NCBI RefSeq assembly: GCF_003985145.1
Contig: NZ_ML133526.1
Location: 257,131 to 321,130 of the forward strand
Source: Rhizobium anhuiense
GTDB taxonomy: Bacteria; Pseudomonadota; Alphaproteobacteria; Rhizobiales; Rhizobiaceae
DNA length: 64,000 bases
Direction of reading: 5' to 3'
Under the pieces are notes generated by a model, which was not told where the DNA came from, searched no databases, and was given only the letters and a program-made list of their open reading frames with translations. Of the stretch, positions 25,768-33,374 are shown piece after piece (the first letter of the stretch is position 1; each line of letters starts with the position of its first letter). The translations under genes were made by a program, and so were the position numbers.

Positions 25768-26439
25768 TTGAGCTATCATTTCGAATTTGGCTGGCTGCTG
25801 CAATATTACCCTGAGATCATCAAGGGCATACTGGTCACCCTGGAGCTTATCGCGATCGGCGGTGTGCTCGGCATTGCCCTCGGCATCTTCTGCGCCTGGG
25901 TGCGCGCACTCGGCCCGGCCTGGCTGAAACCTGTCGTTGCGACCTATGTCGAACTGATCCGCAACACGCCCTTTCTGATCCAGCTCTTTTTCATCTTCTT
26001 CGGTCTGCCGTCGCTCGGCCTCCAGCTTCCCGAACTGACGGCCGCCAATCTCGCGATGGTCATCAACCTCGGCGCCTATAGCTGCGAAATTATCCGTGCG
26101 GGCATCCAGGCGACCCCGAAGGGCCAGTTCGAGGCAGGCGAGAGCCTCGCCATGACGCGCTTCGAAACCTTCCGCCATGTCGTTCTCGTGCCGTCACTGC
26201 AGCGCATCTGGCCGGCGCTATCGTCGCAGGTCGTCATCGTCATGCTCGGCTCATCGGTCGTGTCGCAGATCGCCGCCGAGGATCTGACCTTTGCGGCGAA
26301 CTTCATACAATCACGAACCTTCCGCGCCTTCGAGGCCTACATCGTCTCGACATCAATCTATCTCGTCCTGGCAATCCTGCTCCGGCAGCTGCTGGGAGTG
26401 GTCGGCGGGTTCATTTTCCCGAGGAGGGCGGCACGATGA
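25768..26439 (+). CDS. Polar amino acid ABC importer permease 1 (second system)
   Basis: This 223-residue HisM/GlnP-type permease contains YVELIRNTPFLIQLFFIFFG and the GQFEAGESLAMTRFETF coupling loop. The start is TTG 25768 with AAGAGGGGA upstream; no ATG is available at the right place. Its stop overlaps the next ATG by 4 bp (ATGA). It forms a channel with the next gene product. Confidence 0.9.
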   Translation: MSYHFEFGWLLQYYPEIIKGILVTLELIAIGGVLGIALGIFCAWVRALGPAWLKPVVATYVELIRNTPFLIQLFFIFFGLPSLGLQLPELTAANLAMVINLGAYSCEIIRAGIQATPKGQFEAGESLAMTRFETFRHVVLVPSLQRIWPALSSQVVIVMLGSSVVSQIAAEDLTFAANFIQSRTFRAFEAYIVSTSIYLVLAILLRQLLGVVGGFIFPRRAAR

Positions 26440-27095
26440 TCGAGTTCACACTCTGGGACATCCTGCGCAACCTGCTGCTCTCCACCCGCTGGACGATCCT
26501 GCTTTCGCTCGTCTCGTTCATCGGCGGCAGCGTGGTCGGACTGGGGCTGCTGTTCCTGCGCATCAGCAAGCGCAAGGCATTCAGGGCAATCGCGAAATAT
26601 TATATCGAGCTCTTCCAGGGCACGCCGCTGCTGATGCAGCTCTTCATCGCGTTTTTCGGCCTCGGCCTCTTCGGGATCGACGTGCCGGCCTGGCTTGCCG
26701 CGGGTTTGGCGCTCATCCTGTGGAGTGCTGCCTTCCTCGCCGAGATCTGGCGCGGCTGCGTCGAAGCGGTCGCCAAGGGGCAATGGGAAGCCTCCGCCAG
26801 CCTTGGCATGGGACGGCTGCAGCAGATGCGCTACGTCATCTTGCCCCAGGCGCTGAGGGTCGCCATACCGCCCACCGTCGGTTTCTCCGTTCAAATCGTC
26901 AAGGGTACGGCGCTGACCTCGATCATCGGCTTCGTCGAACTGTCGAAAGCCGGCACCGTGGTCACCAATGCCACCTTCCAGCCCTTCACCGTCTACGGGC
27001 TCGTCGCCCTCATCTATTTCGCCCTCTGCTGGCCTTTGTCGAAAAGCAGCCAGATCCTGGAAAGGAAGCTCAATGTCGCTCATCGAAATCACTGA
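26436..27095 (+). CDS. Polar amino acid ABC importer permease 2 (second system)
   Basis: This 219-residue permease has YIELFQGTPLLMQLFIAFFG and the GQWEASASLGMGRLQQM coupling loop, with the family's usual five helices. ATG overlaps the preceding stop, with GAGGAGGG just upstream. Its 3' end overlaps the ATPase start by 23 bp, so the three genes are tightly coupled. Confidence 0.92.
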   Translation: MIEFTLWDILRNLLLSTRWTILLSLVSFIGGSVVGLGLLFLRISKRKAFRAIAKYYIELFQGTPLLMQLFIAFFGLGLFGIDVPAWLAAGLALILWSAAFLAEIWRGCVEAVAKGQWEASASLGMGRLQQMRYVILPQALRVAIPPTVGFSVQIVKGTALTSIIGFVELSKAGTVVTNATFQPFTVYGLVALIYFALCWPLSKSSQILERKLNVAHRNH

Positions 27096-27798
27096 AGTCC
27101 GCAAGAGCTATGGAACCACCGAGGTGCTGAAGGGCATCAATCTCGATGTCGAGGCTGGCGAAGTCATCGCCATTATCGGCAAGAGCGGCTCGGGAAAATC
27201 GACCCTGCTTCGCTGCATCAACGGCCTGGAGACCATCACCGACGGCTCGATCTCCGTGGCCGGCGCGCAGCTCCTCGATGACGAAGTGCATCTGAAGGCC
27301 TTGCGCCTCAAGGTCGGCATGATCTTTCAGCAGTTCAACCTCTTCCCGCACCTGACGGTCGGCGGCAACGTCATGCTGTCGCAGACCGTGGTCAAGAAAA
27401 CCCCGAAGGCCGAAGCCGAAGCCACCGCCCGCAAGATGCTGGAGCGGGTGGGGCTGGGCCACAGGTTCGACGCCTATCCGGACGAGCTCTCGGGTGGCCA
27501 GCAGCAGCGCGTCGCCATCGCCCGCGCGCTCGCCATGCAGCCTGCAGCCCTTCTCTGTGACGAAATCACTTCCGCGCTCGATCCGGAACTGGTCGCCGAA
27601 GTTCTGGCCGTCGTGCGCGAGCTTGCCGCCGAGGGCATGACACTGCTGATGGTAACCCACGAGATGAAGTTCGCCCGCGACGTCTGCAACCGTGTCGTCT
27701 TCATGCATCAGGGCCGGGTCCACGAAGCAGGCCGGCCGGAGGAAGTCTTCGCCAATCCGCAGACGGCAGAGCTGAAGCAGTTCCTCGGTGTCAGTTAA
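27073..27798 (+). CDS. Polar amino acid ABC importer ATP-binding protein (second system)
   Basis: This 241-residue GlnQ-type ATPase has Walker A GKSGSGKS, Q-loop MIFQQFNLFPHL, signature LSGGQQQRV, a Walker B whose usual DE is kept in CDEITSALD, and LLMVTHEM with the switch histidine. The start at 27073 (MSLIEI) follows AAAGGAAG. A longer upstream frame is an artefact over the permease gene. A 9-bp stem-loop follows the stop. Confidence 0.93.
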   Translation: MSLIEITEVRKSYGTTEVLKGINLDVEAGEVIAIIGKSGSGKSTLLRCINGLETITDGSISVAGAQLLDDEVHLKALRLKVGMIFQQFNLFPHLTVGGNVMLSQTVVKKTPKAEAEATARKMLERVGLGHRFDAYPDELSGGQQQRVAIARALAMQPAALLCDEITSALDPELVAEVLAVVRELAAEGMTLLMVTHEMKFARDVCNRVVFMHQGRVHEAGRPEEVFANPQTAELKQFLGVS

Positions 27799-27822
27799 GA
27801 AACGACGACATGCTCTCGCTTA

Positions 27823-27847
27823 TGCCGGCCGGCGTCGTCGGCCGGCA
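27823..27847 (+). terminator. Stem-loop at the end of the second amino acid importer
   Basis: TGCCGGCCG and CGGCCGGCA form a perfect 9-bp stem with a seven-base loop 24 bp after the ATPase stop. There is no T-run, so it may be a transcript-end stabiliser or factor-assisted terminator. It could also serve the convergent ParD-like gene. Confidence 0.5.
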
Positions 27848-27868
27848 GGATGAGAACGCACTGAGCCA

Positions 27869-28072
27869 CTAGCGTAGCTCTTCATCCAGTTCCGCGTCGA
27901 CGGCATCCAGAGCCGAAAAGGGCAGCATTTCTCCGCGCCGGGATTCCTCTTCCGCCCGCAACAGCGAGCATAGGGCATAGCGGCCATCTTCTTCGCGTGC
28001 CATATCTTCGCGAATAAGGGCGTCCAGATATTCACTCGGCATCGTGTACTGGCTCTTCCCGTTGGCGCGCAT
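27869..28072 (-). CDS. ParD-like antitoxin, short and without a toxin partner
   Basis: The 67-residue frame contains SEYLDALIREDMAREEDGRY, which resembles the middle of ParD-type ribbon-helix-helix antitoxins. The normal N-terminal beta strand is missing or lies in upstream codons without a start. No ParE gene lies downstream; only 45 bp separate its stop from the terminator-like stem of the neighbouring operon. It is either an orphan antitoxin or a truncated remnant. Together with the decayed pair near 23.5 kb it marks this region as a site of past insertions. Confidence 0.5.
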   Translation of the reverse strand: MRANGKSQYTMPSEYLDALIREDMAREEDGRYALCSLLRAEEESRRGEMLPFSALDAVDAELDEELR

Positions 28073-28090
28073 ATCGACAAGGCGATTCTC

Positions 28091-28972
28091 ATGACCATTC
28101 CTTCCAGCGTCTATTCAATGCCCGGAACGTATTTTTTCGATCTGGCTCCTGTCGCGGGCGGCGAGCCCTATCGCATATTCCTGTCCATTCCGGCAGAGAG
28201 ACCACCAGCGGAAGGATGGCCGCTTCTCGTGTTGACCGACGGCAACGCCACTTTCCCCTTCGCGGTCGCCAGCTTGGTCACGCAGGCACCTTATCCCACG
28301 GGAACGAATGTCGGCTGGGGGGTGATCGCGGCGATCGGCTACCCCTGCGACGCGCCCTATGATCCACTCCGCCGGTCTTGGGATCTAGGGCCTCCGCCGG
28401 TCAAATCCTATCCGCCCTTCGTTGAGGGCGGTCCGCCGGTTGTCATCGGAGGGACCGGCAAGCTGCTCGATTTCATCGAGCACGAGCTTATACCGCGGAT
28501 TGCAGAGATGGTGATCCTGGATCCCATGCGCCGATCGCTTTTCGGACATTCCTTCGGCGGCCTCTTTACTCTCTATGGCCTGTTCGAGCGTCCAAGTCTG
28601 TTTGCCAATTGGATTGCCGCCAGCCCAACCATCTATTGGGAGAACAGTGAAATTCTCAAGAATGAGGCGAACCGCCAAGTCATACCGGGAAAGGCATCCT
28701 TCCTGCATTTGTCCGCCGGAGAACACGAAGGCGATGAGCTGGCACCCTTCCAGTACCGGAACGAGGATGCCGCGACACGTCTGGAGAAGAGGAAGATCGA
28801 GCGGACCGTCCTCCTGGCGCGGGAGATGGCGGAGCGATTAAACGGCACCGCCGACGGATTGCGTACCGAATTCGAGCTGTATGCCGGCGAGACCCATATG
28901 TCGGTTCTTGCGGCGGCCGTCAATCGCGCGGTGAGCATTGCGTTCGCCGTCCAGGATTTGGCCGACAGATAA
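28091..28972 (+). CDS. Alpha/beta hydrolase, esterase D / siderophore esterase type
   Basis: This 293-residue serine hydrolase belongs to the esterase family that includes Fes, IroE and BesA. The nucleophile lies in GHSFGG (about 156-161), the acid in the following strands and the histidine in GETHMSVL near the C-terminus. The DGNATFPFAVASLV and IGYPCDAPYDPLRRSWDL segments are typical of IroE-like trilactone or ferri-siderophore hydrolases. No signal peptide is obvious. A siderophore receptor and importer lie 14-22 kb away, so a role in iron release is possible but the distance weakens the link. Confidence 0.82.
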   Translation: MTIPSSVYSMPGTYFFDLAPVAGGEPYRIFLSIPAERPPAEGWPLLVLTDGNATFPFAVASLVTQAPYPTGTNVGWGVIAAIGYPCDAPYDPLRRSWDLGPPPVKSYPPFVEGGPPVVIGGTGKLLDFIEHELIPRIAEMVILDPMRRSLFGHSFGGLFTLYGLFERPSLFANWIAASPTIYWENSEILKNEANRQVIPGKASFLHLSAGEHEGDELAPFQYRNEDAATRLEKRKIERTVLLAREMAERLNGTADGLRTEFELYAGETHMSVLAAAVNRAVSIAFAVQDLADR

Positions 28973-29099
28973 CGCTCTCTGCAAAGGCTTCATCGGCGAA
29001 ATGGCCTCCCCTCGGGAGTTGGTGGGGGCACTCCATATTGACAGAATCAGAGCAATAACACATCGAAGAAATGGTAAAAATCTGGCAGGGGACTGGGTA

Positions 29100-29765
29100 A
29101 TGGATAGTCTAATAACGCTGATGACGGACCCTGCAGTGCGGGCACGCGTCGACAACGAATGGGATAAGCTGGAGACAGATTTTGCCGCAGCTTATGCCGC
29201 GATGCCAGTCAAGTACATGTCCCGAACAGAATTGTCCTTTCATTCCTACGTGAAGCTTTTGGGATTTCTCAGTATCGACGTGGCCTCACTCGAGGGAGAC
29301 ATCGTTGAGATCGGCGTCTGGAAAGGCAAGTCTCTCGCCTTTATGCAAAGGCTTTCGTCGCCTTCGACAAAACTCGTTGGAATCGATCCATTCGAATTGC
29401 CAGGACAACTTCAAGAAGTCGATTATTTTCGCAATGTTCTTTATAGAACCTGCATTTTGGTAAGAGGCTACTCGCAAAATGCCATCGAGCGCACGCTTCA
29501 GGCCACCAAACGGTTCAAGATTTTGCATATCGATGGCGGTCATGCCAGCGAGAATGTATGGGCAGATTTCCTTCTTTATGAGCGATTTGTCGTACCTGGT
29601 GGGTATATCGTCTTCGACGACTATGGCGATTTTGCCCATTCACCAGAAGTAGGACCCGCCGTAGATAGAATAGGTGCAGCGGGCCTTTTCGAAAATTATG
29701 ATGTTTTGGGTCAATTGCCGGAGTACGAGAGCAGCTATGTCCTGCGAAAGCGAAAGGGCGAGTGA
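29100..29765 (+). CDS. Class I SAM-dependent methyltransferase, TylF/Methyltransf_24 type
   Basis: This 221-residue protein has the SAM-binding strand EIGVWKGKSLAFM, the acidic loop LVGIDPFE, and the IDGGHASENVWADFLLYERF and GGYIVFDDYGDF blocks of the macrocin O-methyltransferase/cephalosporin hydroxylase-like family. Such enzymes methylate sugar hydroxyls in antibiotics and polysaccharides. ATG 29100 has AGGGGA about 8 bp upstream. Base composition is lower in GC than in the importers to the left, and it opens the accessory island, so horizontal origin is plausible. Confidence 0.78.
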   Translation: MDSLITLMTDPAVRARVDNEWDKLETDFAAAYAAMPVKYMSRTELSFHSYVKLLGFLSIDVASLEGDIVEIGVWKGKSLAFMQRLSSPSTKLVGIDPFELPGQLQEVDYFRNVLYRTCILVRGYSQNAIERTLQATKRFKILHIDGGHASENVWADFLLYERFVVPGGYIVFDDYGDFAHSPEVGPAVDRIGAAGLFENYDVLGQLPEYESSYVLRKRKGE

Positions 29766-30221
29766 AATTCCCCGCTTCTCGAACGCCGGCGAGCATTCTG
29801 TCTTTACCCTCAGCCAGCTTTCGCGAGCTGCCTAAGACGCCTTAACACTTTCAATCCTCGCATCGGCCCGAAAATCGATTCCGATTTTCGGGCCGATGCG
29901 CTGGTAGGCGCACCATTGCAATCCATGACATCGACGGTTATCGCATTTTCGGTATAGCTGACGGCACTCCGGAAGCATGAGTTCGTTTGCTTTGATAAGC
30001 CGTTGTTCTCGTTCTCAATGAGAGCCACACTGGCTGGTGAAACCAGCCTATAGGCGCCTTTGCAGCGCAAGTTGGGCGGGGTTTCTGCGCAAGCCTGCGG
30101 CAGGGTTGGCTTGCTAGGTCGCAGTACGCCTTCACTTCGCGAGTCAGATCCATGAACATTGCTTATCCAGGATCGTGCTGCCGCATATGCTGAATTTAGC
30201 TGTCAGACAGGAGTAAGAACA
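29766..30221. other. Intergenic region with a long perfect hairpin
   Basis: I find no supportable gene in these 456 bp. Two minus-strand frames are open but match no family known to me. The dominant structure is the stem-loop at 29859-29900. The right end provides the ribosome binding site of the FabZ-like gene. Confidence 0.5.
29859..29900. repeat. Perfect 19-bp inverted repeat with 4-nt loop
   Basis: CGCATCGGCCCGAAAATCG and its exact reverse complement are separated by ATTC. The transcript would form an unusually stable hairpin, 94 bp after the methyltransferase stop. It lacks a T-tract. It may be a strong terminator or processing site, or one copy of a dispersed rhizobial repeat. Confidence 0.7.
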
Positions 30222-30677
30222 TTGGGATTCATGTTGAACGCGGAAGCGCTGAAGGATTATCAGCCAAATCGATATCCTTTCCTGATGATCGACTGCGTCA
30301 CCGATGTCGAGCCAGGTAAATATGCAAAGGGCTACAAGAACCTCTCCAACAACGAGTGGTATTTTCCCATCCACTTTCCCGGCCGTCCGAACATGCCCGG
30401 CGCGCTGCAGCTTGAGGCGATGGCGCAGATGCTCACCGTCGCGATCACCACGCAGGAAGGGCTGAAGGGGATGGTCACTCATGCGCTTCAGCACACGGTG
30501 CGGTTTCGCAAGGAAGTTCTGCCGGGAGAGTGCCTGCAGATCGAAGCTTACGTGGACAGCTGGCGACGCGGCATATGTAAGGGTCACGCGACGGGCTATA
30601 CCAACGGCACGATCGCTTGCGAGGCCGATATGTTGATTACGATACCGGAAATCCTAGAGCAGTTTCTTCCGAAGTAA
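30222..30677 (+). CDS. FabZ-like hotdog-fold 3-hydroxyacyl-ACP dehydratase
   Basis: This protein of about 151 residues carries the FabZ active-site block HFPGRPNMPGALQLEAMAQ, with the catalytic histidine and glutamate both present, after the usual RYPFLMID start. FabZ dehydrates 3-hydroxyacyl-ACP. AGGAG at 30209-30213 fits TTG 30222 (spacing 8) better than ATG 30231, so I take the TTG start with ATG as alternative. Its stop overlaps the next ATG. This copy sits with an ACP, an AMP ligase and acyl reductases rather than in a lipid A or fatty acid operon, so it probably serves the island's product. Confidence 0.85.
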   Translation: MGFMLNAEALKDYQPNRYPFLMIDCVTDVEPGKYAKGYKNLSNNEWYFPIHFPGRPNMPGALQLEAMAQMLTVAITTQEGLKGMVTHALQHTVRFRKEVLPGECLQIEAYVDSWRRGICKGHATGYTNGTIACEADMLITIPEILEQFLPK

Positions 30678-32269
30678 TGGACCGTTTCCACTTCATCATT
30701 GTCGGAGCCGGGGCCGCGGGAGCGGCAGCGGCCTGGCGGTTGACGTCGAAGGGATATCGGGTGCTGTGCCTTGACCGCGGCCCGCGGATGGAGCCCTCCA
30801 GTTACCCATCCACAGGCCCGGACTGGGAGATCCGAAAGAGGGCGGAGTTCAACCCAGCAATTGCAGAACGGCAGAACCGTTTCGATTACCCGGTTGATGA
30901 CGCAGATTCCCCGATTGCGGTATGCAACTTCAACGCTGTTGGTGGTTCAACGGTGTTGTATTCCGGTCATTTTCCACGGTTTCTTGAGCCTGATTTCTCG
31001 TTGAAGACCAATGAGGGCCTCGGTGAGGACTGGCCGCTGAGCTATGCCGAACTGATGCCGTATTTCGCATTGAACGAACGGCAGATGGGCATGTCCGGTC
31101 TCGTCGGCGATCCCTATTATCCGCACATCGAGGAGGCGCTTCCGCCTGTGCCGCTTGGCGTGGCGGGTGCCCGGCTCGCTCGGGCGTTCAATGAAAAACG
31201 CTGGCACTGGTGGCCAAGCTTTGCCGCAATCGCCACGCGGGACAAGGGCGGGCGCAGTGCCTGTCTCAACCTTGGCCCTTGCAACACGGGCTGCCCGCAA
31301 GGGGCCAAGGCGAGTGCCGACAATACCTATCTGACGGATGCGTTGAGGCAAGGACTAACGATTGTTCCCGAATTCGCTGTGTCGCGCGTCCTTGTCAAGG
31401 ACGGTGTGGCCTATGGTGTCGAGGGTTTTGATGCGAACGGCGAGCGCCATGCGTTTCACGCCGACAACATCATCCTTGCTTCAAGCGCTATCGGTACGCC
31501 GCGCATTCTCCTCAACTCGAGGAATGCCGAGCGCCCGACAGGGATCGGCAATACGATGGGTCTCGTCGGCCGCAATCTGATGATCCATCCGCTTGGTTAT
31601 GTGGAAGGCATCTTTGCCGAGCGGATGGACACGGACGCCGGCCCGCAGGGGTGCATGCTTTACAGCCTGCAGTTTTACCGTTCGCAAGAGGCGGGGCATA
31701 AGCTTGGTTATATGATGCATGCATTGCGGGGGACAGGCCCTGTCGAGACGGCGATGTCTGCGCTCGGCAAACGCAAGCTGCGTTTCGGGAGCGATATCTA
31801 TGGCGATTTCGATGCGCTCTACGGCAAGCAACTCGTTGTGGCGATCATCTGCGAAGATCTGCCGGAGGTGGAGAATAGGATCGAGCTGGACGAAACACGA
31901 CAGGATCGTTTCGGAGATCCGGGCATCAAGGTTCACTACAAGCTGCACGAAAATACGAAAAAGATGATGGTGCGCGGCATGACCCGCGGGCGCGAACTCA
32001 TGGCGGCGGCGGGAGCCGTGAGAAGCTCGGCCTATGGCCCGGTCCGCAACACCGGATGGCATCTGCTCGGAACCGCGCGGATGGGCGACGATCCGCAGCA
32101 CTCCGTCGTCGATCCATCCGGAAAAGTTCACGATACCGACAACCTCTACGTGATCGACTCCAGCGTCTTCGTCACCGGTTCCTGCGTTAATCCTGCCAAT
32201 ACCATTCAGGCAGTTGCCCTTCTCCTTTCGGATCGTATCGATGAACGTGTCAGACAGACCATTCTATAA
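30677..32269 (+). CDS. GMC-family FAD-dependent oxidoreductase
   Basis: This 530-residue flavoenzyme has the Rossmann GAGAAGAAAAWRL near the N-terminus, the GMC block VGGSTVLYSGHFPRF, a Cys-rich GPCNTGCPQGAKAS segment and the C-terminal catalytic region GWHLLGTARMG with histidine plus SCVNPANTIQ with asparagine. Family members oxidise alcohols or sugars. The ATG shares a base with the FabZ-like stop. The next gene starts inside its 3' end. Proteins with the CNTGCPQGAK element often work with a small gluconate-dehydrogenase-subunit-3-like partner, which the next gene might be. Confidence 0.9.
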   Translation: MDRFHFIIVGAGAAGAAAAWRLTSKGYRVLCLDRGPRMEPSSYPSTGPDWEIRKRAEFNPAIAERQNRFDYPVDDADSPIAVCNFNAVGGSTVLYSGHFPRFLEPDFSLKTNEGLGEDWPLSYAELMPYFALNERQMGMSGLVGDPYYPHIEEALPPVPLGVAGARLARAFNEKRWHWWPSFAAIATRDKGGRSACLNLGPCNTGCPQGAKASADNTYLTDALRQGLTIVPEFAVSRVLVKDGVAYGVEGFDANGERHAFHADNIILASSAIGTPRILLNSRNAERPTGIGNTMGLVGRNLMIHPLGYVEGIFAERMDTDAGPQGCMLYSLQFYRSQEAGHKLGYMMHALRGTGPVETAMSALGKRKLRFGSDIYGDFDALYGKQLVVAIICEDLPEVENRIELDETRQDRFGDPGIKVHYKLHENTKKMMVRGMTRGRELMAAAGAVRSSAYGPVRNTGWHLLGTARMGDDPQHSVVDPSGKVHDTDNLYVIDSSVFVTGSCVNPANTIQAVALLLSDRIDERVRQTIL

Positions 32270-32648
32270 ACTGCTGGCAAGGATGTTTCCCGGTGAACCA
32301 GAAAGGTCGGTCCCGGCATTCGATGCAATTGCGGCCGCGCGCTTGGAAGAGCGGTTTGCCGGTCTGGCCGAGATTGATGCATTGATTCTGAAGGAGACGG
32401 AGGCCGCATGGCCGGAGGACGTCAATGTCTTGCTCAAGGCGCTGCGAAGTGGCGCACCGGATCTGGTCGATCATTTCACAGAGCAAGCGGTGGTCCTCTA
32501 TTTTTCGACGCCGGCCGTTTCCAGGGCACTCACCGGCAAACCGGTTCCGCTTTTCCCGAACCGGACCGTCATGGACGATATCGACTATGATCTCCTGGAA
32601 CCGGTGATCACCAATTGCGGAGGGCTTGCAGATGCCGAACGATCCTGA
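32241..32648 (+). CDS. Small protein overlapping the GMC gene, possible dehydrogenase small subunit
   Basis: This 135-residue protein (MNVSDRPFYKLLARMFPG) is soluble and mostly helical, without signal or membrane segments. The pattern RLEERFAGLAEIDALIL, then HFTEQAVVLYFSTPAVSRAL and a Pro-rich VPLFP, loosely follows gluconate 2-dehydrogenase subunit 3, the usual partner of GMC dehydrogenases. Overlap with the GMC gene (29 bp) and with the SDR gene (17 bp) supports a real, coupled gene. The family assignment is tentative. Confidence 0.6.
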   Translation: MNVSDRPFYKLLARMFPGEPERSVPAFDAIAAARLEERFAGLAEIDALILKETEAAWPEDVNVLLKALRSGAPDLVDHFTEQAVVLYFSTPAVSRALTGKPVPLFPNRTVMDDIDYDLLEPVITNCGGLADAERS

Positions 32649-33357
32649 ACGCGTTGCGGTCGTAACAGGCGGCAGCAGAGGTATAGGTCTCGCCGTTGTT
32701 CGCAAGCTGGTCGGGGACGGTTTTTCAGTCGCTGCCTGCAGCCGCCATCCGTCTCCCGCACTTCCGACGGGGGATGAAGGCGATGTCCGCTTCTTCCAGC
32801 TCGATCTCGCCGACCCGAATTCGGTGAAGGAATGTGCCCAGGCACTTCACCGGCAATACCAGCGCATCGATGCGCTGGTGAATTGCGCTGGTGTCGCTGC
32901 GGGCGGGCTGTTTTCGATGGCTTCGATCCAGGATCTGAAACGGATATTCGACGTCAATTACTTCAACCAGATTCTGTTTTCTCAATATGTGGCGAAGAGA
33001 ATGGTACGCGCGAAGGCGGGCTCCATCGTCAATATCGCATCGACCGCCGGACTGCTTTCAGACGCGGGAACGCTCGCTTATGGGGGCAGCAAAGCTGCGC
33101 TGATCCACGCCACAAAGGTGATGGCGACCGAGCTGGGGCCATTCGGGATTCGCGTCAACGCCATTGCGCCCGCGGTGGTCGAAACCGATATGGCTCTTCA
33201 GATGGACGAGAAAGCAAGAACAGCGTTGGATGAGCGATCGGCATTGCAGGAAGTGGTCGAAGCGGCCGACGTGGCCGAACTTGTCGCCTATCTGGTGTCC
33301 GATGCATCATCAAAGATGACCGGACAGATCCTGCGGCTGGACAGGGGGCTGCATTGA
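32632..33357 (+). CDS. Short-chain dehydrogenase/reductase, FabG-like
   Basis: This 241-residue SDR has the TGGSRGIGLAVV cofactor loop (about 14-25), NCAGVAAGG, the catalytic serine in NIASTAGLL, YGGSK with catalytic Tyr and Lys, and IAPAVVETDM. It should reduce a 3-ketoacyl-ACP or oxidise a hydroxyl. GGAGG lies 8 bp ahead of ATG 32632. It ends the plus-strand operon and faces the LuxC-like gene 17 bp away. With FabZ it provides a reduce-and-dehydrate pair for an acyl chain. Confidence 0.9.
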   Translation: MPNDPERVAVVTGGSRGIGLAVVRKLVGDGFSVAACSRHPSPALPTGDEGDVRFFQLDLADPNSVKECAQALHRQYQRIDALVNCAGVAAGGLFSMASIQDLKRIFDVNYFNQILFSQYVAKRMVRAKAGSIVNIASTAGLLSDAGTLAYGGSKAALIHATKVMATELGPFGIRVNAIAPAVVETDMALQMDEKARTALDERSALQEVVEAADVAELVAYLVSDASSKMTGQILRLDRGLH

Positions 33358-33374
33358 ATCGCGAGCTGAACCGC

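Noticed and set aside
29938..30159. 73-codon minus-strand frame
   Set aside because: No recognised family, no ribosome binding site, and it overlaps other equally unsupported frames.
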